64,000 nucleotides of DNA. It comes from Sparus aurata (taxonomy: Eukaryota; Chordata; Actinopteri; Spariformes; Sparidae). Below, piece after piece: positions 45,506-57,075 of the stretch (the stretch's first letter is position 1; each line of letters begins with the position of its first letter). The notes under the pieces were generated by a model. That model was not told where the DNA came from. It saw only the letters and a list, made by a program, of their open reading frames with translations, and did no database searches. The DNA lies in the NCBI RefSeq assembly GCF_900880675.1, contig NC_044205.1, forward strand, positions 30,710,550 to 30,774,549. The letters are read 5' to 3'. The position numbers and the translations under genes are program-made.

Positions 45506-46560
45506 TCACGTGCGGCGTGCCATCACCATTACATTGTACTGGGAAGCAATGGCGTGCACAGACTTTTTGAAGGGCAGGGCGAAAAGAAAAAAAAGGGCAC
45601 AAAAAGCGCGTTCTCATCACTGAAGAGGGCACTAAGTTCTGTGTGTTGCAGAGGGCACTTTAGACATGTTTATATGTTATACAAATGGCACATTATATAG
45701 CCTTAAAACAGACTAACTAGACAGACTACTCAAGTTAATTTGTAGTTAGGATCAGCACCCACGAGAACTGTGTAGATTCAACATTGGACTGTGAAGAACA
45801 CACAGAGACATGGATGTATGAAGGAAAGAAAACCCTGGGGGGTCCCCCAGAACATTTTCAATTAAGTAGATGCCATTTCCTGTATTCTAGTGCATTTTAA
45901 CACCATATTAGCACCAGATAATCCAAACTGGTTCTGTGAGATATAGTTCTGGCTTAATATAGGCTAGATAAAAAGGGGGGCAACATTAAAGTCCGTGTAA
46001 AGCGGCAAAAAATGTGTGTTATGAGTTTGTCACACCACAGAAACATGTATCATTGACCACTGAGACACATTTGAAAGATTAAAAAAATTGCTAAGTATAT
46101 AAAATTAGGTCTCAAAATCATGGAAAAACAAACACTTCTTTCTGCTTTGAAACGCTGGGGGCGTGTCAGTTAGAGGCGCGTCATGTTAATGACGTGGGTG
46201 TTCCCCAGGTGTTCCCCAGGTGTTCCCCTTGTCTATCTAAACCCGCGGACAGTTTATAATCATATAGATGCTGTTATAAAGTGTAGTGATTGAGATCCTG
46301 ACCCACCAAACATCCTGGAAAGTGACGGAGTGAAGTTTTTTGCGCTAAATTACATAACTATACATAATCACCATCAGTAAACAGGACGCCGTCTGACTCT
46401 GTCACTCGCGGGGACGGAGGCTGTTTTCTGGGGGACAGCTCCCTGAAGTCTCGGTCAGGAGGGCTGACGGTCCCGGTGATTTATTTTCATCACAAACACT
46501 CAGTGAGTTAAAGTCTTTGCTGGTGACAAATGCTGTTTTCTGAGCAGAAATGTGACGAAG
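45506..46560. other. Interior hAT sequence, no gene
   Basis: Includes GGGCACAAAAAGCGCG-type repeat debris (45570-45660) and a GTTCCCCAGGT triplicate (46200-46225). Nothing coding. Confidence 0.45.
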
Positions 46561-46640
46561 AGTCGGGAGGACAGACAGGAGGACAGACAGGAGGACAGAC
46601 AGGAGGACAGACAGGAGGACGGACAGCAGGACAGACACTT
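46560..46640 (+). repeat. 12-bp GGAGGACAGACA tandem repeat
   Basis: Six to seven copies of AGGACAGACAGG, the last two with substitutions. Confidence 0.9.
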
Positions 46641-46894
46641 CTGCACGTACAGCTGTTGTATTTGTGTTCCTCATATAAGTTGCTAAAGACAGTTACAGTT
46701 ACTACGTTACTGTTGTTTGGTCCTGTAACGTTGCTTTGTGGGACATTTCTCTGTATTTAGTTGAGTGAAGGACCTGTGCAGTTATCAGACTGTCAGACCG
46801 ACACGCCCTCGCTCCGCGCCTCCGGATTATCCGTTCACACTGGGACGGCTCACCAATAATGCGGCCCTGATACTACCGCCACATACTGCCGGTG

Positions 46895-47270
46895 GGACCC
46901 GCCGTCAGCAGGACGGAGAGGGTCGGCTGCGGCGGCGGCCACTTTATGCCGGTGGGATCCCGCCGTCAGCGGGACGGAGGGGGTCGGCTGCGGCGGCGGC
47001 CACTCTATGCCGGTGGGACCCGCCGTCAGCGGAACGGAGAGGGTCGGCTGCGGCGGCGGCCACTTTATGCCGGTGGGACCCGCCGTCAGCGGGACGGAGG
47101 GGGTCGGCTGCGGCGGCGGCCACTTTATGCCGGTGGGACCCGCCGTCAGCGGGACGGAGAGGGTCGGCTGCGGCGGCGGCCACTCTATGCCGGTGGGACC
47201 CGCCGTCAGCGGAACGGAGAGGGTCGGCTGCGGCGGCGGCCACTTTATGCCGGTGGCATTCGCTGTCGGC
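46895..47270 (+). repeat. 60-bp GC-rich tandem array, 6 copies
   Basis: Core GGTCGGCTGCGGCGGCGGCC followed by ACTTTATGCCGG and CCGCCGTCAGCGG. Copies start near 46921, 46982, 47042, 47102, 47162 and 47222. The array is dense in CpG. As 60 is a multiple of three, frames remain open on both strands; none is a credible gene. Confidence 0.95.
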
Positions 47271-47339
47271 GGGAGAAGAGGACGCAAGCCGGGGACGGAG
47301 AGGGTCGGTTCGTGAGGGTCCCAGTGACCAGCGTTAACG

Positions 47340-48086
47340 GACTCTGCAGAAATCCAGACATTACCTGGTGATAGTTGCTGAAACTATCAGGGGTAAAGTG
47401 GACACTGCAGAGAGGTGTTGGTGGTGATGTTTAACTCCCCACAGTAACGTTAGCTCCTCTTGACAAAATCGATCCACCGTTTCCTTACGTTGTCATCCGA
47501 AGGAAACTTAAATAAGCTAACAGCTCCGTCACCCTGCAGTATATGCACTGTGGCATCCAGGAAAGATGCAGAGCGATGTGGAGGAGACATGACTGGTTAG
47601 CTGACAGGTTGGCTGGTTAGCTAGCTGCAAACTATTGTAAGCAATGCTATCCACGACTGGAGAGCGAGTGGGAGAACCGCTGAAGCTGACGTGCTGAAGG
47701 TATTTATAGCACTCCCACAGCTGGGCCGGGTTTATGCATGATTTCTGACCCGCCCATTAAATCCTGAACACAGAAATGTTGAAAAACAGTTTGTGAGCCG
47801 AGCTCCAAAATTAAATTCTACATGGCCGAATGGCTTTTACATGTTTTAAGTGAACACATTTATGACCTGTTTGATGTGTTTAGAAGAAAATGGCTGATTT
47901 TGCTTTACACAGACTTTAAGTCATTGCAACAGTAATGTTTCATAGTGTTTCTTGGTCTTAGTCTTCTGGAGTTTAGTGTGTTTTCTTCACCCAATAGGGC
48001 TCTGTGATAAAAACACAGGGAACAATACACATTTAAAATATTTATTTGACACCTCAAAAGAAACAAACTATGATCAAGCATGGACA
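47340..48086. other. Unassigned sequence between arrays and Tc1 element
   Basis: No recognisable gene; GCTAGCTGG repeat-like motifs near 47600. Confidence 0.4.
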
Positions 48087-48088
48087 TA

Positions 48089-49203
48089 CAGTGGCTTGCA
48101 AAAGTATTCACCCCCCTTGAACTTTTCCACATTTTCTCATGTTACAACCACAAATGTAATTGTATTTTAATGGGTTTTATGTGATAGACCAACACAAAGT
48201 GGTGCATAATTGTGAAGTGGAAGGAAAATGATACATGGTTTTTAAACATTTTTAAAAATAAAAAACAGAAAAGTGTGGTGTGCAAAAGTATTCACCCCCT
48301 GAGTCAATACTTTGTAGAACCACCTTTCCCTGCAATGACATCTGCAAGTCTTTCGGGGTAAGTCTCTACCAGCGATGCACACAGAGACTGAAATATTTGC
48401 TCATTCCTTCTTGCAAAATAGCTCAAGTTTAGTCTGATTGGATGGAGAGTGTCTGTGAACAGCAATTTTCAAGTCTTGCCAGAGATTCTCACTTGGATTT
48501 AGGTCTGGACTTTGACTGGGCCATTCTAACACATGAATATGCTTTGATCTAAACCATTCCATTGTAGCTCTGGCTGTATGTTTAGGCTCGTTGTCCTGTT
48601 GGAAGGTGAACATCAGCCCCAGTCTCAAGTCTTTTGCAAACTCTAACAGGTTTTCTTCTAAGATTGTCCTGTATTTGGCTCCATCCATCTTCCCATCCAA
48701 TGGATTGAACAGTGCTCTGTGAGATGTTCAAAGCTTGGGATATTTTTTCATATCCTAACCATGCTTTATTAAACTTCTCCACAACTTTATCCCTGACCTG
48801 TCTGGTGTGTTCCTTGGGCTTCATGATGCTGTTTGTTCAATAATGTTCTCTAACAAACCTCTGAGGCTTTCACAGAACAGCTGTATTTACACTGAGATTA
48901 GATTACACACAGGTGAACTCCATTTACTAATTAGGTGACTTCTGAAGGCGATTGGTTGCACTGGATTTTATTTAAGTGTATCAGAGTAAAGTGGGGTGAA
49001 TACTTTTGCACACCACACTTTTCAGTTTTCTATTTTTAAAAATGTTTGAAAACCTTGTATCATTTTCCCTCCACTTCACAATTATGCACCACTTTGTGTT
49101 GGTCTATCACATAAAATCTCATTAAAATACAATTACGTTTGTGGTTGTAACGTGACAAAATGTGGAAAAGTTCAAGGGGGGTGAATACTTTTGCAAGCCA
49201 CTG
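48089..49203 (-). mobile_element. Tc1-type transposon, internally deleted, 210-bp TIRs
   Basis: The ends CAGTGGCTTGCAAAAGTATT and its reverse complement lie between TA dinucleotides (48087-88, 49204-05). The inverted repeats run about 210 bp and end inside with TGTGCAAAAGTATTCACCCC. On the minus strand, MKPKEHTRQVRDKVVEKFNK (helix-turn-helix, from 48824) continues to SQSTVQSI. It is then fused to the C-terminal catalytic part (FQQDNEPKHTARA, EWPSQSPDLNPSENLWQDLK, 48401-48700) in another frame. The middle of the transposase is missing, so it is non-autonomous. Confidence 0.9.
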
Positions 49204-49204
49204 T

Positions 49205-50005
49205 ATATGTTTCCAACTGAGCTGTGCACTTAAAAAGGCATTTTAAAGAAAAGCATTTTTAAAAATGAAAATAGAATAAAAAATCCCAAATGCTTAGCCT
49301 GGCGGGGGGTCAACTTAAACCTGGTGGAAACCCTGATATGCGATGCTAACCCCACTTTTAATTTTACTGGCTAGCTTAAAAAAGCTATTCCCGCAAGACT
49401 TAGCTAGGCTAGCTCCTCAGCCTAGGCTTAAACATGTGATAGGCATCTCTACCTAATAATAGCACTTCCAGGCTACATACACTAGTATTTAGTAATGCAA
49501 AATTGGTAACTTAATAGACAGCTTGCTATATTAGCTACCTACCTCACACAGCAGTAGGATGCCGGGTTGCACCTCAGTCAGTATTAAGTAGGGGTGGGCG
49601 ATTCTGCAAATTTTGGTCTGATACCAAGTAATTACAGGGCCAGTATTGCCGATATCAATACCGATACCGATACTGATACTATTTACTCGAAAATTCCTGA
49701 TCATTGAGTGATTTAGTACTTTTTCCTTTAACTAGTTGACCCTGATTATGATAACGATAAAACACAGGACAAAGATTTTAGCCAAATAAGAAAATATATT
49801 TAACTTAATTAAATCTATAACCTATCTGCATGTAGCCTAAATAGAAATACTGATGTTCCTTCAACAGATACACAAAGAGGTTATTATATTCTGCCATATT
49901 CACACTTCAGGTTTGAGGTAGGCTCTATATCAATATAAGTATATATTTTTGAGTTCCAGTCACAGTGAACCTGAGTGAGTGGAGTGAGAGAAGTGAAGAG
50001 GAGCG
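49205..50005. other. Transposon debris, no gene
   Basis: GGGGTGGGCGATTCTGC with GATACCGATACCGATAC (about 49592-49685) resembles a hAT-type terminus. The remainder is AT-rich. Confidence 0.4.
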
Positions 50006-50006
50006 C

Positions 50007-50515
50007 TGCTTTGTACTGCAGTGAACGGGTCCAGAGAAAAAGAGAAATTAACCGCCTAAAACAAGGCTCACCTAAAATGTTTTACATCAGTTCAAGTGTA
50101 CGTTGTATAGGTAAAATTCACAGCGCTTTACATCGCTGTCAGGCCACGCTTTCTTTTGGCACTACATTTTCTCAACCGTAGAACCTCCGTATCCCTACGC
50201 ATGAGTGCTAATGCGGAAGGATACGGAGAGTTAAGTTTTGTTTTTATCTAAAGTAAACCTCTCGTCCAGCAGCTGGGCCTCGCGCTGTATTCTGCCGCTC
50301 GCAGATCAGCTGTTGCCCCGTTACGCTCATGCGTAGGGATACGGAGGTTCTGTGGTTGAGAAAATGTAGTGCCTAAAGAAAGCGCGGTCTTACGGCGATG
50401 TAAAGCGCAGTGAATTTTACCTATACAACATACACTTGAACTGTTATAGATGTTTTTAGGTGGTTAATTTCTCTTTTTCTCTGGACCCGTTCACTGCAGT
50501 ACAAAGCTGAGCGTC
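50007..50515. mobile_element. Foldback (inverted-repeat) element, about 190-bp arms
   Basis: 50010-50200 is inverted at 50318-50512, including GTACTGCAGTGAACGGGTCC on the left and its complement on the right. Divergence between arms is modest. The loop of about 115 bp carries GC-rich sequence. No coding potential; the class is not determined. Confidence 0.8.
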
Positions 50516-51363
50516 TGGGCTGGAGCGGCTCTCTGCTGCTCCAAACTGAGGCTGCGCTGATCGTGATTACTGCAGGAAACAGTAACATCGACTATAGATA
50601 TGTACTTTATATGAACCCACTTCAAAAAACACCAACTATCCCTTTAAATGCATGGAATGGACTTATTTAACAGTGGGAATGTGTTCTTAAAACTTAAGTT
50701 ACCATCTATCTAGCTGCTATCAATTTATTCCATCATTTTGTAAACACAATGAATCTAACTGACCTAGCCTAAATTGTAAATTGAAAATACAATCTAGAAA
50801 GTTTATTAGCCCATCAGCCGTTTGCATAAAAGAAATGAATAAATAGATAAATAAAAAACAGAAAATATGGGCGAATGGCCATACAAAGTGTATTGAACAT
50901 AAACAGGGTTTAACTTGTTGTGACCATAAAATGACTCTGGGAAAGCTTGCATGCCTTAATTGGAATAAATATTCTCCATCAAATGGCAGCAGTTTAGTGT
51001 GTTTTGCCAACCAAGAGGGCACTTTACTTCTTCGTCCTGTTTTTTGTGACTACTTCTTCTTCTTCTGTAATGACCGTTTCTGGCAGCTTTTAGGCTCATT
51101 ACCGCCACCTGCAGTAAAGTGAGGGCTCGACTTTTTTTTTTTTTTTTACTCACTCAGACGTATTCATCGTACGACTGCATGTGTCATAACATGGTGTTTT
51201 GAACCAGCCTTAGTGTTTTCTGGATGTCCTACAGTGTCAGTGCACCTGAATGCACCGTGAGGAGCTGGAGGTGACAGCTGAATTAAATGAACTAATCAGT
51301 GTGGAGTGGTATGAAGACTGTGTTTTTCAAACATTCAGTGTGAAGACTGGCTGCAAAGAGGAG

Positions 51364-52443
51364 GCTGCTGGGCTCTGCTGGGCTCTGCTCTGCTGGGCTG
51401 TGCTCTGCTGTGCTGGGCTGTGCTCTGCTGTGCTGGGCTGTGCTGGGCTGTGCTGGGCTCTGCTGGGCTCTGCTGGGCTGGGCTCTGCTGGGCTGTGCTG
51501 GGCTGGGCTCTGCTGGGCTGTGCTGGGCTCTGCTGGGCTGTGCTGGGCTCTGCTGTGCTGGGCTGTGCTGGGCTGGGCTGTGCTCTGCTGGGCTGTGCTC
51601 TGCTGGGCTCTGCTGGGCTGTGCTGTGCTGGGCTCTGCTGGGCTCTGCTGGGCTGTGCTGTGCTGGGCTCTGCTGGGCTCTGCTGGGCTGTGCTGGGCTG
51701 TGCTGTGCTGGGCTGTGCTGTGCTCTGCTGGGCTGTGCTCTGCTGGGCTGTGCTGGGCTCTGCTGGGCTCTGCTGGGCTGTGCTTGGCTGTGCTGTGCTG
51801 GGCTGTGCTGTGCTCTGCTGTGCTGTGCTCTGCTGTGCTGTGCTGGGCTGTGCTGTGCTGGGCTCTGCTGGGCTCTGCTGGGCTGTGCTCTGCTGGGCTC
51901 TGCTGGGCTGTGCTGGGCTCTGCTGTGCTCTGCTGGGCTGTGCTGTGCTGGGCTCTGCTGGGCTCTGCTGGGCTGTGCTGGGCTGTGCTGTGCTGGGCTG
52001 TGCTGTGCTCTGCTGTGCTGTGCTCTGCTGGGCTCTGCTGGGCTGTGCTCTGCTGGGCTCTGCTGGGCTGTGCTGTGCTCTGCTGGGCTGTGCTCTGCTG
52101 GGCTCTGCTGGGCTGTGCTGTGCTGGGCTCTGCTGGGCTGTGCTGGGCTCTGCTGGGCTGTGCTGGGCTGTGCTGTGCTGGGCTCTGCTGTGCTGTGCTC
52201 TGCTGGGCTCTGCTGTGCTGTGCTCTGCTGGGCTCTGCTGGGCTGTGCTCTGCTGGGCTGTGCTGGGCTGTGCTGGGCTGTGCTTGGCTGGGCTGTGCTG
52301 GGCTCTGCTGGGCTCTGCTGTGCTGGGCTCTGCTGGGCTCTGCTGTGCTCTGCTGTGCTGTGCTGTGCTGGGCTGTGCTCTGCTGGGCTGTGCTGGGCTG
52401 TGCTGGGCTGTGCTGGGCTGTGCTGGGCTGTGCTTGGCTGGGC
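51364..52443 (+). repeat. Pentamer array, KGCTS units, about 1.08 kb
   Basis: About 216 pentamers, almost all TGCTG, GGCTG, GGCTC or TGCTC, with four TGCTT. All lengths are multiples of five, and stops are almost absent on both strands. This yields false frames of up to 438 codons (CWALLGCAGLCW-like and AQHSPAEPS-like). Confidence 0.97.
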
Positions 52444-53051
52444 AAAAGAGGACTCCCCACTTACCTGGACCCCCCCCCTCAGAGGATCACTGGCACCCAG
52501 AAGAAGAGGGAAGTTGAATACTTTTCCCTGTTCATCTCTCTCTGACTCTAGCTCTTTCCTAGAGATCCGCAGGCTGTAGGAGACCAAGATCAATAAAGGC
52601 TGAGGCATCAGACGGTGTGGGACTGTGGAAGAGTGGGCCCCCCTCCCCCGTTGGAGTACTACTAAGACCTCCTAATTAGAAGAGTCCAACGAGGAGTTGA
52701 GGTAACAAGACCTCTGTCGATCTATTTTGGTTTTATTATGAACCATCTACCTTGACTTGTTTGAATCTTTGCTGTGTCTTAGGAATATATTGCCCCGCTG
52801 ATTGAAGGCTGTGCTGCAATCATCTTAAACCCAGCCCACCAGAAATGCACATTTAATTGTAAATAAATGGTGTTCTCCTTTTTTTACTTCAACCCTGTGT
52901 CTTGTTATTTTAACTCAACGTGGTTCCCAACCAATCCAAGTTCCAGAACCTTTTAACTTTTATTCTTAATTGTGTGGTGTGATATATGCACCGAACTGTG
53001 ACGCCCGTACCGTGACGGCACGGGACAAATACAAATACCGTTACACCCCTA
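52444..53051 (+). other. Right part of the hAT-ended element
   Basis: Non-coding. AATAAAGG near 52593 and AATAAATGG near 52863 could be poly(A) signals. The last 80 bp are the hAT subterminal region. Confidence 0.5.
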
Positions 53052-53109
53052 ATACATAAGCATGGTCACATTTCATGAGACACTTACCTTCTTAGCCTGA
53101 ATCACACAC

Positions 53110-54348
53110 CACATGGGTGTTGTTGTCAAGGTGCACATCTCAGTGAGTTAGTGTGGGATTGGAAGAGGGGTAGAACCGAGGAGAGTGACTGCAGAATGCA
53201 ATCTTTAGATTCTGAGATGTTTCAATGATGCCCAAGTAAAACACGAGACATTCCTTTATGCTCAACAATGTTAAGAAAGATAAACAATTAGTACCGTCAG
53301 GATCAATGTTGATTTCATCCAGGATCTTGCCCTTGAACTCTGCCAGGCGTCTCTGTTCCAGAGCCATGAGAACTTTGCGTACTGTAGCAAGTTGGAGGAT
53401 TCCTTCTGGAAATCTGTAGAACTGCACTCTTATATCATGGCCAAGAAAATCAGCTAACAGATCCAGCTCTGTATTACTGAGGTTGAGAACTTGAAACAGA
53501 GTTCCTGTTTGTGCAGTTTTGCAGAGGTGAGTCTTTCAAGACTTTTGGCACCTCAGATCTTGGCATAGTATCGAAGGCAATCAAACCCTTGGTAGCAGGT
53601 AAATGCAGTTGGTCTTGCAAATTAATACACATTATCACGAGGAACCCCACATTCCTGCCATTTGCTGACAAGCAATTCCAATGATTGTTGCATTGCTGGG
53701 GTCAAAAGAACAGGAACCTTTCTACCCCTTTTTCCTCTTATCTCTATCTGCCTGAAGGGTTGGCAGAGTTTCTTTTCCAAGTCTGTGAGGGCCACATTCA
53801 CATCTTTCTAGGGGCCTGATGGATTTTGAGACAAATATGCAGAGAGGGACATTTTTGACAGCTCTTCGACGGTTGAACAGAATGACTTGTGTCAGTGTGA
53901 TTTTTGGCTGGTGTGGCCATGTCTGGGCTGATGACTCTGAGGACAGTATACTGTGACTTAGTTGTTGTTGCACATCTAAATAAGAATGCAGAGTCTGGAC
54001 ATCTTTTGTGAATGGAAGTAACAGAGGGGCATTCCACTTAGATTCCTGAAGTGTTCTCAGTGATGCAGATGATATCACTTCATTCCATCTAGTTTCATAG
54101 ACTCTGCAGAATGTACGAGCATCTTTTGCTGCACTGTAGACATTCTGTACATTTGCACGGCTTTCAACTAGCATTGAAATCTTTGTCAAGCTATGTCCAA
54201 TTTTGAGAGCAAGACTTGGGGCCTTGTATGCTTTGGTTTCACTGTCATGGCCTGCCACGTGTTTCACTGCTTGAACAACATGCATGAAATTCACAGGTTT
54301 GATGTGCTCTTCAAAGGAGTAGTTTTCCTTGGGAGCGACAGAACCCAC
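53110..54348 (-). pseudogene. Broken gene of a fish family with recombinase-like C-terminus
   Basis: The minus-strand frame from 54348 (208 codons) begins MGSVAPKENYSFEEHIKPVN, then VVQAVKHVAGHDSETKAYK and ETRWNEVISSASLRTLQESK. After stops and frameshifts come QQSLELLVSKWQECGVPRDN, a segment resembling LTSAKLHKQ, and FLGHDIRV-FYRFPEGILQLA in the frame ending 53140. The last part resembles a tyrosine-recombinase-like end (Crypton-type), a family I recall as repeated in fish; this is inference. At least three frame breaks make it non-functional. It lies just outside the 8.5-kb hAT element. Confidence 0.55.
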
Positions 54349-54350
54349 AG

Positions 54351-54445
54351 TTTAGTGTGTTATGCAGTGTTTGGTGTAGTGTGTTTAGTGTGTAGTGTGT
54401 TTAGTGTGTAGTGTGTTTAGTGTGTAGTGTGTTTAGTGTGTAGTG
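54351..54445 (+). repeat. 16-bp TTTAGTGTGTAGTGTG repeat
   Basis: Five copies, the first degenerate. Confidence 0.9.
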
Positions 54446-55742
54446 GAGTCGTTTTTTTGTGCTGTGAGTCAAAACAACGAGGAGACAGGAGAGCTGAGGG
54501 AGGCCTGAGCCTGAGGCCTTGCCTGCATTTAAATGTAAATAGTTACATACATAACTTTGTAAATTTCAAAAGCTTATGCACAAATTTAGCAAACAACAAT
54601 TTATATTTGCATTATAAGCAATAAAAATGGTTAGTTAAACATATTTCTGGTTTTCACAGTAAAAAAATCCAACTTTTTCTTACTCTGATTTTGTTTTTTT
54701 GTGATTTAGGTCCATTGTGTATTATGTCAAAATTAAACAATAACTTTACAGTCACACATGTGAGGCTGTGCTGAAAATAATGACACCAAACAAGGCAAAG
54801 TAAATAGTTTTTAAGGTGAAATATAATGGTAAAATCCATGAAAGTGCTCCCACTTTTCTATAGGAATACATACTTCCTACGGGCAATGCACTAGTGTATA
54901 ATAATTTACTGTTAGAGTAAGTTACTTTTGGTAAAAAATTGCAATTACAGCTGGAAATGAAAGAATAATAATTAAACTTCACAAAAAAGTTAAAAGTCAC
55001 ATGTAAACATCGATTACTATCCTGTCCTGATGACTCATATTTTACAGATATGTTTAAATGGTCAGAAACATTCATATTAATTGCATTGGGGATGAAAATT
55101 GACAATTTCAGACACAAACATTTTCTATAGGTAGATACACAAGATAACCTGCAATGACTTTGGTTATACTGCTTAAACATTTCCTCGGTCTGACACAAAG
55201 CAGTTTTACTTTGATGCGTTTAGGTTGCTTCTGATTTCTAACATTAATAAGCTGCCTGCTGTTACCATGACAGTTCACAACAAGTAAAGCTGAAGTCTGA
55301 CAAGGTGAACTGGCCTCAGACCAACAGCTGGTTTGTCTGGTAGAAAGTAAAACTGAGCTCAAGTTCAAGGATGCATGTTATAGTGTTTTTCAAGTTTAAG
55401 GACAGAAAAATGAAAATAAGTCAACTTAAAATGGTATAATATGACTCAGTAACAGTGGACCCCACAACTCATGGAGACCTGAAGAGTGTGTGTCTGACAC
55501 TGGTCTTCTAAAAGCACTCTGATTGACCCAAATTAAATCATTAAAACCAGAATGCTGATTTATGACCAGTTATACTGATCTAATCAAAACCAAAATGTGC
55601 CTTCAAGTGAAAAGACTGCAACATTCAAAGGATGCAAGGTTAAAATAAAGTCACAGTCACATTAATAACAATAGAGGCTTTACAAAAAGATCAACAAGAT
55701 CGCCATCGCTCATCGTTTAAAGTCAGGTCAAAGATACACATG
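54446..55742. other. AT-rich intergenic, no gene seen
   Basis: Small minus-strand frames (54752-55198, 55108-55368) have no recognisable features. Confidence 0.45.
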
Positions 55743-55759
55743 CCCACATAGCAAGCGGG

Positions 55760-56103
55760 TCCGGGCCAGATCCGGCATCAAGCCGGCACCTCTGGCCTAC
55801 ATCTGGCATGGCAAATAGTATGTTAGCCAGATTTGGGCCAGGTCTGGCAGTGATGGCACCGTTTATGATATGGCATGCCAAATGTGGGCCAATCGTGGTT
55901 AGCTGTATGTGGCCCAGATCTGTAACAGACAGGTCTGGGCCAGATCTGGCATCAAGCCGGCACTTTTGGTCTATTTCTGACCTGGTAAATAGTATGTTAG
56001 CCAGATGTGGGCCAGGTCTGGCAATGATGGCACCGTTTATGTAATGGCATGCCAAATGTGGGCTATTTGTGGTTAGTTGTATGTGGCCCAGATATGTACC
56101 CTG
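55760..56103 (+). repeat. Two-copy tandem repeat of about 178 bp (left subterminal)
   Basis: 55763-55930 is repeated at 55939-56103, each with GGGCCAGATCYGGCATCAAG and a GGGCCAGGTCTGGC motif. It is part of the left end of the TIR-bounded element. Confidence 0.85.
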
Positions 56104-56104
56104 C

Positions 56105-56365
56105 TGAAAAAAGTCAGACAAACCATTAGACATATTCTATTGGTTTCTAATGGTTCCTGGTGGTTTCTAATGGTTTCTAATGGCTACTTATGTTGTCCTA
56201 ATGGTTTGGTTTGTTTTTCTAAGGTTCTGATATCTCCTACACAAATCTACAGGACTTAAACGGTCCCTACTAACGTTTCTTACGGGAGTCTAATGGTTCC
56301 TACAGGAGTCTTCTATAGGAGTCTTAATGGTTCCCACATAAGTCTTATTGGTTCCTACAGGCGTT
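56105..56365 (+). repeat. Degenerate TCTAATGGTTCCTACAGGAG repeat
   Basis: About ten imperfect copies of a TCTAATGGTTYCT motif at 15-25 bp spacing. Confidence 0.65.
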
Positions 56366-56370
56366 TCTAT

Positions 56371-57075
56371 ACACTGAAACAAGTCAATCTAAGAATAAAT
56401 AATTGTAACATAATTAATCCTGTGATAATAACAATACAAAACAAAGTTTGTCTCTAGACATGAATATATCAAGTTGTGAATTATTCTACATTTGTTCAAA
56501 ACACAAGTAATTTTGATTGTTTTCCCTAACAAGCTGTATGTAAGCGGATCAACAAATCTTCTACACTTTGTATTTACTCCGACTCCCCCCCCCCTGTGGT
56601 GCATTCTGGGTATTCGCGCCAAACGCCTGAGCAAAGACAGAAGGAGAAATTTGAAAAATGGGAGACTGAACTGTTAAGGTAAGAATTTAGTTAATGTTAT
56701 TGATATAGTTGGTTACTTACTACAATCTTTCAGGTTTTACATTGTTGTAGAAATAAGTAAAATAACTGGAGGCACTTGATGTAATTTGTAATTAACAACA
56801 GTGGCTTCAACAGACTTCTGTGTAACTTGAAACAAATGTTAGCAAGTTTTAAAATACTTGCTTCAAATGTAATTTGAACCTGACGTTTGCAAGTGACTAT
56901 AATTTAAAGTAAGCATGGATGTGTTTTTTCTTTCACATTACGTTAATCAGACAGCGCTGGGTGCCGGTTTATGGCTGCGTGCAGAACCAGAGTGATAGAG
57001 TAAACTAACGTTAGTATGCATTTCTATCTATGGCACTGTGCAGAATCCCTCTCTATCGGCTAACACCGGGGGGGT
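56371..57075 (+). repeat. 700-bp dispersed repeat, copy 2
   Basis: Matches 41214-41920; both include CATTCTGGGTATTCGCGCCA and GACAGCGCYGGGTGCCGGTT. Short frames inside are not credible genes. Confidence 0.85.

Larger units (their letters stand above)
44543..53051. mobile_element. 8.5-kb hAT-ended element with perfect 8-bp target duplication
   Basis: The ends TAGGGGTGTAACGGTA and TACCGTTACACCCCTA form a perfect 16-bp inverted repeat, flanked on both sides by ATACATAA (44535-44542 and 53052-53059). The terminus resembles known fish hAT ends that read TAGGGGTGTAACGG. The interior contains a BED-finger transposase remnant, a 31-bp array, a 60-bp GC-rich array, a nested Tc1 element, a foldback element and a GCTG pentamer array. 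No intact transposase is present, so movement would have required a helper. Confidence 0.85.

Noticed and set aside
46765..47371. Frames of 99-190 codons rich in Arg/Ala/Gly/Pro
   Set aside because: 60-bp array in all frames; no domain or splice structure.
51250..52608. Frames of 365-438 codons on both strands
   Set aside because: KGCTS pentamer array. The short non-repeat leader on the plus strand (MHREELEVTAELNELISVEW) is not enough to support a gene.
55723..56133. Frames over the GGGCCAGATCTGGC repeats (also 60086-60446)
   Set aside because: Subterminal transposon repeats; similar peptides (ARPGPHLANILF-like) arise from the palindromic words on both strands.
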